Source of the DNA: an uncultured Ruminococcus sp.
Lineage (GTDB): Bacteria > Bacillota > Clostridia > Oscillospirales > Ruminococcaceae
Assembly (NCBI GenBank): GCA_937902395.1
Contig: CALGTV010000046.1
Location: 1-12,485, forward strand
DNA length: 12,485 nt
Direction: 5' to 3'
How positions within the stretch are numbered: position 1 is the stretch's first letter; each line of letters starts with the position of its first letter. The notes under the pieces are model-generated. The model had not been told where the DNA came from. It saw nothing but the letters and a program-made list of their open reading frames with translations, and made no database searches. Made by a program: the position numbers and the translations under genes. This document shows positions 12,303 through 12,485 of this stretch, piece by piece.

Positions 12303-12370
12303 TACTATGCGTTGCATAGTAGCTTGATATTATTATAGCACAGCTACTATGCATTGTCAAGTAGCTGTGC
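12303..12370. promoter_or_regulatory. Overlapping inverted repeats, candidate PadR operators
   Basis: Three dyads share half-sites: TACTATGC/GCATAGTA (12303-12310, 12314-12321), GCATAGTAGCT/AGCTACTATGC (12314-12324, 12342-12352) and GCACAGCTAC/GTAGCTGTGC (12338-12347, 12361-12370). They cover the start site, the -10 and the -35 of the padR promoter. Confidence 0.75.
12332..12360 (-). promoter_or_regulatory. Consensus promoter of the padR operon
   Basis: Minus-strand TTGACA (12355-12360) and TATAAT (12332-12337) with a 17-bp spacer, a perfect consensus. Start expected near 12325, about 39 nt before the padR ATG. Confidence 0.9.
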
Positions 12371-12436
12371 AAAAAAAATTTATATCTGTACAAATCGACT
12401 ATTTTACATAGTTCTGCGTAGGGCGGATATAAATAA

Positions 12437-12485
12437 AATGGGATTCTAAAGGGTGAAACCCTTTAGCAGAGTCCAGAGACGGAGT
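12437..12485 (+). repeat. Hairpin repeat copy 2, cut by the window end
   Basis: The 44 bp at 12437-12480 match 7167-7210 with two differences, in the same orientation. The stem CTAAAGGGT/ACCCTTTAG (12446-12454, 12458-12466) replaces one C-G pair of copy 1 with T-A. After 12480 the copies diverge. The visible AC-GGA-GT suggests another stem, CCAGAGAC with a mate beyond the window. Confidence 0.8.

Overview
This window looks like chromosomal DNA of a low-GC Gram-positive Clostridia member, most likely a Ruminococcus-like Oscillospiraceae. The reasons are strong AGGAGG-type ribosome binding sites, near-perfect sigma-A promoters with 17-bp spacers, a CIRCE heat-shock operator, the short clostridial SerA type, Thr/Glu-rich surface-protein linkers and many short palindromic repeats. 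The genus is inferred from style and gene content, not from a search.

Left part (61-3093, minus strand): a three-gene envelope cassette. A VTC-type polyphosphate polymerase domain protein is followed, with a 1-nt gap, by a DUF4956 membrane protein. A lipoprotein with a long Thr/Glu linker and a Cthe_2159-like (DUF4353) beta-helix domain follows and has its own consensus promoter. Divergent from it (3387-4619, plus strand) is a pair of related DUF4230 proteins, one membrane-anchored and one a probable lipoprotein. The second has a start region broken by an A9 tract, which suggests reinitiation or slippage.

Centre (4823-7918, plus strand): serC and serA, the first two dedicated enzymes that make serine from 3-phosphoglycerate, with a strongly AAG-biased codon usage. 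A multi-hairpin repeat and a strong terminator follow, then an Sfp-type phosphopantetheinyl transferase. It converges on a bidirectional terminator with a HigB/HigA-like toxin-antitoxin pair (minus strand), whose promoter overlaps a 36-bp imperfect dyad.

Right part (8875-12286, minus strand): htpG with a perfect CIRCE element at its transcription start, preceded by a padR-DUF1048-like membrane protein operon. The padR promoter is wrapped in several overlapping inverted repeats, as expected for autoregulation. The last bases carry a second copy of the hairpin repeat found after serA. The two copies differ by one compensatory base pair.

Most of the window is housekeeping or common accessory genes. 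The least explained parts are the polymerase/DUF4956/beta-helix lipoprotein cassette with its 11-bp-period direct repeats, the DUF4230 pair with its A9 start, and the hairpin repeats that sit between stop codons and terminators.
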